From NCBI GenBank assembly GCA_022813625.1, contig JAKLMB010000005.1, positions 1,581,395 to 1,645,394 of the forward strand: a stretch of DNA of 64,000 nucleotides, read 5' to 3'. The notes under the pieces were generated by a model. The model saw only the letters and a program-made list of their open reading frames with translations, searched no databases and was not told the DNA's origin. Position numbers and translations under genes: made by a program. Position 1 is the first letter of the stretch. Every line of letters starts with the position of its first letter. The DNA is from Aaosphaeria pasadenensis. Its lineage: Eukaryota; Ascomycota; Dothideomycetes; Pleosporales. This document shows positions 58,122 through 64,000 of this stretch, piece after piece.

Positions 58122-61100
58122 TCAAGACGGAGGGATCAGTGTCCATGTCGCCGCATCGCAGCTCACTTCTTCAAAATTGTGCATTACGTCGAAGCCCATG
58201 GCGGAGAATCCATCAAAGTTTCCGTCGCCGTCCATCTGTGATAACCACTGTTAGATTGTATTCCCTGTTTCCCTAGTAGGGTCCTCGTGCAACTTACATA
58301 GTCAAGCAGACAGGCATTGCACCCCTGCTGTTTGATCTGCCGCATACCCAGCAGAATCAGTCCCTGCAGCAGCGTGGAATACTCTCCAGCACTTGGCGAT
58401 ATCACTGGCGAGGATATGCCACCCGCTGCTTCTTTCAAATCCTTCAGTGGGGGAATGAACTCCGATAGTCGTGAGGAGGCATTGTAGAGCACCACCGTAC
58501 CTACCAATGCGCCGTCTTCCGGTCGCTTGGCCCGAATAATGCCACAGGCTGAAGGATCAGACAGTGCAAGCTTGTACGCCTCGGCTAGGCCTTGCCGATT
58601 GCTTGTCTTGATGTGGTCCAGAATGGGGCCTGCGTAATCCCACCCGTACACGAGATCATACTGTATTCCTGCACTCGATAGACTCTTTGCCATGCCCTCG
58701 GGAGGGTTCCAGTTCAGAAGGTTGCGCGCGACCATATTACACACCGGCCGGGAGAGCGCTGCATTCCATCCCAGATTGGCAAACCAAGATCGCAGCCGCT
58801 TCCGCTCAGCTCCGTGTCCGGTTGGAATACCGAGGAAGATACTTGGCAACCTCGAGCCTAATTGGAAACGCTTGATGCCTTCCTTTTGGAGCAGCGTTCG
58901 GATCGCTCGATTATGCAATGAGTGTCCAATAGAAAGCTTTCGTCTCGAAGGATCAACGAAGAGGGCCCCAATGACCCCGGTGCCTGCCGTCTTGAAGAAG
59001 TAGGTAGAGCAAAAGCCGTACAAAGCCTGCGTGCTGCTGTTTCGGACAACGAAGTGAGACTCTTCCACCTCTGGATGGTGTAGGATGAACGAATTGGAGG
59101 TGGCGCTCGACAACTCAGAGCGCTGGTTGGGTGGCGTTCCCTCCATCACTGCCTTGATAAGTGTGTCCAATGCATTGGCATCTCGGTCCTCGTTGAAGTT
59201 TTCGACCAGCCAATGTTGCCTGGAATGCTGTAATTTCTGGCTCTTGCTAATGGTGCCGGGTAATGTTCCAGTCGGTGACAGTTCTCCGTACAGTACTTTG
59301 ACCAACGAATTTAAGGCGGTCTCGGTGAAATCATATGTGCAGATGTATGTTCCAATCGACGTGTCCATGGCGAAATCATACGGTGAGCTGACGGCCACCA
59401 CGATCAGTGGTTTCTCGCGTCTCTCGCCGCCTGTCGTGTATTGCATATTGCATATCATGGACACATGCTTGGTGAAACCGTGCTGATATAGATTGCGATT
59501 GGCATCAGCCGTAAGCACAATGATTGCACTTGCCCTATTGATCAGATTCTCGTGTACGGGGCGGACCCCGTTCGCCGTGTACGACGTGTGCAATACACGT
59601 CCACTGCGCTGCCTCGCTAGCGACCTTCCCAGCTCTCGGAAGACTCGCTCGCCACTCATTACCGACGCACTTCTTTCCCATACTGCAGGCTCGGGTGACT
59701 TTTCAGCAGCAGTTTCAGATAAAGCTCGAGACGCAGCCGAGGCAGCCAATGGCTTGACGAGAGGAGTAAGTAGGAGCAGCTCCTCCTCACTGTCTAGGAT
59801 GTTGGATAAGGGGAGCAGACGGTTCTTGTCTCGGACCACCGTGATGGAATTGTTATACGCCTTGGTCGATAGCGCAATGTGTGAAGGCTGCAGCTTTTCC
59901 AGATAGTTGATACCGGGAGGGTTCAAAGCCTTTTCCCATGACGTGCATTTTGCTTTCATGGCGAGGACTCGGCGTAACGAAGTGTAGATCTTCTCCTTTC
60001 TTATCATCGCATTCTCGATGCCCGTCTTCAGCCCTCGTATGGCTTCTTGCTGTGCGGAAAAGGACCTGCAGAGGAGCACTACATCACATCCGACATTCAC
60101 AGCCATAACGGTTCCACCTCCGACGCCGATATTGTGACTGAGAGCATCCATCTCTAGACACTCAGAAACAACGACGCCGTTGAATTTTAGGTCAGAGCGA
60201 AGAAGTCCATCGACCACCTCCTCGGACAAGCAGGCGTGCATTGCATTGAGGCCGGCAGATGACATGGCGCAACCCCCAACCATCATGGAATCTAGGCCTT
60301 GCTGAATAGCATTGCGGAATGGTACCAGGGCACTCAGGCTCAGTTGCTCTAGGGACTCTGTGATGATGGGAACATCGAGGGTGGATCCGAGAAATTCCAA
60401 GTTGCCGTAGGACGGGAAATGCTTGCCGAGCGTCACAATTCCTGCCTCTTTGTAGCCCTTCATAAAAGCAATTCCATAAGCTGAGACTTCTTGAGGGTCG
60501 TCACCTGCTGTGCGCACTCCAAGGGGTTGATTTCGAGCGTTGGTCAAAACATCAAGACATGGGCCGAAGATCCAGTTAATACCACAAGCTGCTATCTCTT
60601 GCGCCGTTGCCTTTGCGACTTCGAAGGCGAGTTCTGTGGAGCCAGCGGCGGCGACTCCCATGTTGCTTGGGTACTGGCGAATATAGATCTCATCGAAGAG
60701 ACTGTTGACTCCTCCGTTCTCCTGGTCGATGCCAATAGCCAAGGGAACAGGATGGCCGGCATCGTGGGCAATCTTCTGTAGTTCATAGCACAATTTGGTA
60801 GCATCCTCAGCAGCTGAAACATGTTAGTCAAAGACAATTTTGACAAAGAACAGAGACAGTTTTTGGTCTCTGACAACATGTAGGCAAGCCGTACATTTGA
60901 GGTTCTTGGCAGTCAGCAAGATACAACCCAGATGATGTTTCTCTATTAGCGTTTTGATCTGTGGGGTGACTGAGGTGCCGTCAAATCCCATCATGAACAA
61001 TTGTCCCTTTTGGACGGAATTGTATTAGCACGGTCCACAAGTACAGTGAACATTTAACGGGTGACCCACCATCGTCCTGCACCAGAAACCGGTCAGTCGG

Positions 61101-61203
61101 GGATCTTGCACATGGGTACAACAGTTGGATGGGAATGTGACGGAGATGCATACCTATCCAGGTCGTCCCATACGGGATCGAGCTTGTCGGCCTTACTCGC
61201 CAT
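58122..61203 (-). CDS. nag3: Intracellular GH3 beta-N-acetylhexosaminidase fused to GNAT acetyltransferase domains
   Basis: Six exons on the minus strand: 61203-61154, a 7-nt micro-exon 61076-61070, 61006-60895, 60813-58298 (the long one), then 58235-58122; that is five listed blocks plus no further split, 932 aa in all. Introns are 77, 63, 81 and 62 nt. No signal peptide (MASKADKLDPVWDDLDR), so cytosolic. The GH3 domain (about 15-340) has GQLFMMGFDGT, AIGIDQENGGVNSL, GKHFPSYGNL and VVVSECLEMDAL. An alpha/beta region follows, then GNAT-like segments (about 580-690, with GVIGALFVDPSRRKLSIGHS, and about 740-900). It probably releases GlcNAc from imported chitooligomers; acetyltransferase substrate unknown. 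The last acceptor has an alternative 12 nt upstream. Correct exon count is five. Confidence 0.86.
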
Positions 61204-62183
61204 AGTGACGGGCGCGACGAGGGATTGCGCGAGTGTCGAGACACGAACCGTACCGTACCGCACCGCACTGTACCGTATCGCAGCGTACAGGTAGCGATAG
61301 AGTCGGACCTAGGTTGTGTGGTCGTGACGTGACGTGACGAGGCGAGACGAGAACTGCTGGAGCAGGAGCTCGCGAACGTGACTCTGGGATCGGGGTAGCA
61401 AGGTCAAGGTTAACAATAGATAGCCAGACCAGAGAGATGATGGGAAAAAAGAAAGTTGGGGAAAGAGTACGAGTTAGTTTGTGTTCTGCAACGGTAGCAT
61501 TCACGCGGACCCCCAGAGAGGCGGCGGGCGGCGGGATGGCGCTAAGGACCATCCCTGGACCCTGGTTGGTAAGTTCTCGGCAGTAAGTACCTAGGTAGTT
61601 AACTACTCGGAGTATTACTGGATTACCTCACCTCACCCGATTCTTCGATACCACCACAACTACCATTGCTACTACTACTATACTACTACCCCATCCGCCA
61701 CCTACTGAATGTCACTGCAACTGGGAATCAACTCGGCCCTGTCCTATCTTTCCCTCTCTCTCGATAAGCTAGCTCTAAACCCTCACATGTGCTGTCACAT
61801 CGCCTTCCTACTGGCCCTCGAACCTACAGGTGATGATGATGCTGCTGCTTTTTACCCTACAGAAAGCTACATCGCGGTTCATGGCGGACAACTAGACCCT
61901 GATGAACTCTATAGCGGCGTCATAGTTCAGTTCTAGGCAAGCCTCGAGAATTGATCATTCGCAGATAAAACCATCATGGGTCGCTGCTCGTTTGTAAAGG
62001 ATGTTGAGCTTGTCTCAACCACACCCTTGGACTTGATGCTGCCTCCTTTCCCAATCCGGCCATCTACACTTACACTTCCTTCGTATTGAACCTCTTTGTT
62101 GTTTGCCCAGGTACTCTAATTATACTTACCTGTCCTACCTCATCCTTCTTATATAACTTGATTGCCTTTCTAGAACTAGGATC
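61204..62183. promoter_or_regulatory. Divergent nag3-dac1 promoter region
   Basis: About 980 bp between the two start codons, the shortest spacing in the cluster. It contains a CGTACCGTACCGCACCGCACTGTACCG-type degenerate repeat near 61,245-61,285 and ACTACTACTA runs near 61,665-61,690. It presumably carries shared inducible control elements. No binding site can be assigned from sequence alone. Confidence 0.5.
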
Positions 62184-63573
62184 ATGCCGTCAGCTATCCC
62201 CACCATCACCCATGGCCCCACTACCAACGGCAGTGGCGTCATCAAATTCACAAACTGCCTCCTCGTACAAGAGAATGACCTCGTCCAAGGAGATCTCTGG
62301 ATCAGTTCAATAAGCGGCAAGATTCTGAACGGGCAAGAGATCCTTTACGAGCAGCGGACAGCCCCGGATGAGATCATCGACCTGGGAGGCCGCATCTTAT
62401 CGCCTGGTCTCATCGATGTGCAACTCAATGGTGCCTATGGCTTCGACTTCTCCGTCATACCTGAAGAAGGTACAAATGCGTACAGCAAGGGAGTCAACCG
62501 AGTGAATCGGGGCTTGGTGACCACTGGCGTTACCTCTTATCTGCCTACCTTGACGTCGCAGCGGCCCGAGGTCTATCAACAGGTTTGTACACCATTTCCT
62601 GCAACATCACAATCGACACAACCCATACAGATTATGCACTCCAATCGGTAGCAACAGTACTAATCATCGACAGGCACTTCCATTCCTCGGACCTTCAGGA
62701 ACCCCTCGAAACCCAGCACATGGCTCCGAGTCCTTAGGTGCTCACTGCGAAGGGCCCTTCCTCTCCCCAACCAAGAACGGCATCCACAACATCGACGTAC
62801 TCCAAACCCCATCCAACGGCCTCCCGACCCTGCAATCATGCTACGGCAGCCTCGCCCCCATCAAAATGATCACCCTCGCCCCGGAGCTCCCCTCCGCCCT
62901 CTCCACAATCCCCTCCCTCGCATCCCAAGACATCGTCGTCTCGATCGGCCACTCCGAAGCATCCTACGAAGAAGCCAAAGCAAGCGTCAAAGCCGGCGCG
63001 ACCATGATAACGCACCTCTTCAACGCGATGCGACCGTTGCACCACCGCAACCCGGGAATCTTCGGCCTGCTGGGCTCGACCTCGCACTCGATCGCCCAGA
63101 AACCCTACTTCGGCATCATCGCAGACGGCATCCACTTGCACCCGACGTCCATCAAGATCGCGTGGCACGCCCACCCGGAGGGCCTCATCCTCGTCACCGA
63201 TGCCATGCGCCTCGCGGGTATGCCGGACGGCATCTACGACTGGACGAACGGGTCTCGAATCGTCAAGAACGGCGCGCTGCTCACCCTCGAGGAGAACGGG
63301 AAGATCGCGGGTAGCAGCATCGAGCTCGTCGAGTGCGTCACAAACTTCCTGAACTGGACCGGCGCGAGCGTGAGCGAGGCGCTCAAGGCTGTCACCGCGA
63401 CGCCCGCGAGGATGCTGGGTTGCGAGGACGTCAAGGGATGTCTGAGGGAGGGCGCGGATGCGGACCTCGTGGTTTTGGACCTGCAGGACGGGTTGGGGGA
63501 GAGTAGGAGGGAGAAGAAATTGGTCGTGGACCAGGTTTGGAAATTTGGACAGAAGGTCTTCGAGAAGAAGTAG
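62184..63573 (+). CDS. dac1: N-acetylglucosamine-6-phosphate deacetylase
   Basis: Two exons, 62184-62582 and 62674-63573, give 432 aa. Intron of 91 nt, GTTTGT donor, TACTAATC branch, CAG acceptor, phase 0 (YQQ-ALPFLG). It hydrolyses GlcNAc-6-phosphate to glucosamine-6-phosphate and acetate, between the kinase and the deaminase. It is an amidohydrolase-fold protein: LSPGLIDVQLNGAYGFDF, LGAHCEGPFLS with the metal-ligand Glu, SIGHSEASYEEA and THLFNAMRPLHHR with the metal-ligand histidines, and LVTDAMRLAG with the catalytic Asp. All active-site motifs are intact and length is normal. GC content rises sharply through exon 2, which is strongly C-ending in codon use. Confidence 0.95.
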
Positions 63574-63920
63574 GAGCATTTGGCATGGCAATCGATTTCA
63601 AGGCGTCGTTATTTCACAGCACTCGGACTCACCTATTCCTTTTCCTTCGATTGTTCAGTCCGGAAGGATCCCCCCTAACAACACCAAAATCGCCCACACT
63701 TTCATATACATTGGATTAGGACCATGGTTTGTCGTTTTCATACATCATTAGAAAAACGAAAATTAGATTGAGATACCCACACCTACCTACTCCGCTTCGT
63801 TCGTTCACCATTTAGAAGCGCAAAAGTTTAGTTCAATTCAATTCAATGCATATCAATTCGATTCACAACTCCCTATTACACTCCATTGCAGCGTATCGCA
63901 TCGTACCGAACAAATGCCAT

Positions 63921-63925
<5 letters not shown>
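63574..63925. other. 3' region of dac1
   Basis: Downstream of the dac1 stop, AT-rich with TTCAATTCAATTCAA-type short repeats near 63,833-63,850. Probably UTR and intergenic DNA; no gene seen. Confidence 0.4.

Positions 63926-64000
<75 letters not shown>
63926..64000. repeat. Homopolymer of 75 G at window end
   Basis: Every base from 63926 to the end is G. Such a tract is not credible as native fungal DNA of this context and resembles a no-signal read tail or failed gap fill. It could continue beyond the window. Confidence 0.95.

Overview
The window is nuclear DNA from a filamentous ascomycete (Pezizomycotina). The evidence is short GT-AG introns (44-156 nt) with CTAAC/CTGAC-type branch sites, gene families typical of that group (quinate repressor, fungal fasciclin/GPI protein, Ndt80-like regulator, GH3-GNAT hexosaminidase) and compact gene spacing in the first half. 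I cannot place it below subphylum. I joined all exons by eye, using frame continuity, splice signals and remembered family sequences.

Layout. 1-5.3 kb: the 3' part of a quinate-repressor-type protein (cut by the window edge inside its P-loop) and a fungal membrane-anchored protein of unknown function. 7.1-8.4 kb: a two-domain fasciclin protein with a GPI-type tail, followed by about 2.3 kb with only weak small-gene candidates. 10.7-24.8 kb: housekeeping genes, namely mitochondrial Isa2, kynureninase, DNA polymerase alpha catalytic subunit, oligoribonuclease, a Ser/Thr-rich single-pass membrane protein, an FGGY carbohydrate kinase and EMC10. 25.3-32 kb: an RRM protein, a candidate non-coding host gene with box C/D snoRNAs in successive introns, a Sfh5-type Sec14 protein and a TMEM135-like membrane protein.

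32.6-63.6 kb holds a complete N-acetylglucosamine (GlcNAc) utilisation cluster: glucosamine-6-phosphate deaminase, GlcNAc transporter, hexokinase-type GlcNAc kinase, Ndt80-family regulator (RON1-like), intracellular GH3-GNAT beta-N-acetylhexosaminidase and GlcNAc-6-phosphate deacetylase. Together these would import GlcNAc or release it from chitin fragments, phosphorylate it, deacetylate it and convert it to fructose-6-phosphate plus ammonia, under a local regulator. The type of cluster is known (Trichoderma reesei). Here the six genes are separated by 1-5.8 kb of gene-free DNA rich in simple repeats and in a recurring 9-mer, TACGGAGTA.

The most interesting points are the intronic snoRNA host, a start codon split by an intron in the deaminase gene, a 7-nt micro-exon in the hexosaminidase gene, altered catalytic positions in that enzyme, MluI cell-cycle boxes between POL1 and the oligoribonuclease gene, and the enlarged intergenic space of the GlcNAc cluster. 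The window ends in 75 consecutive G, which is probably an assembly or sequencing artefact.
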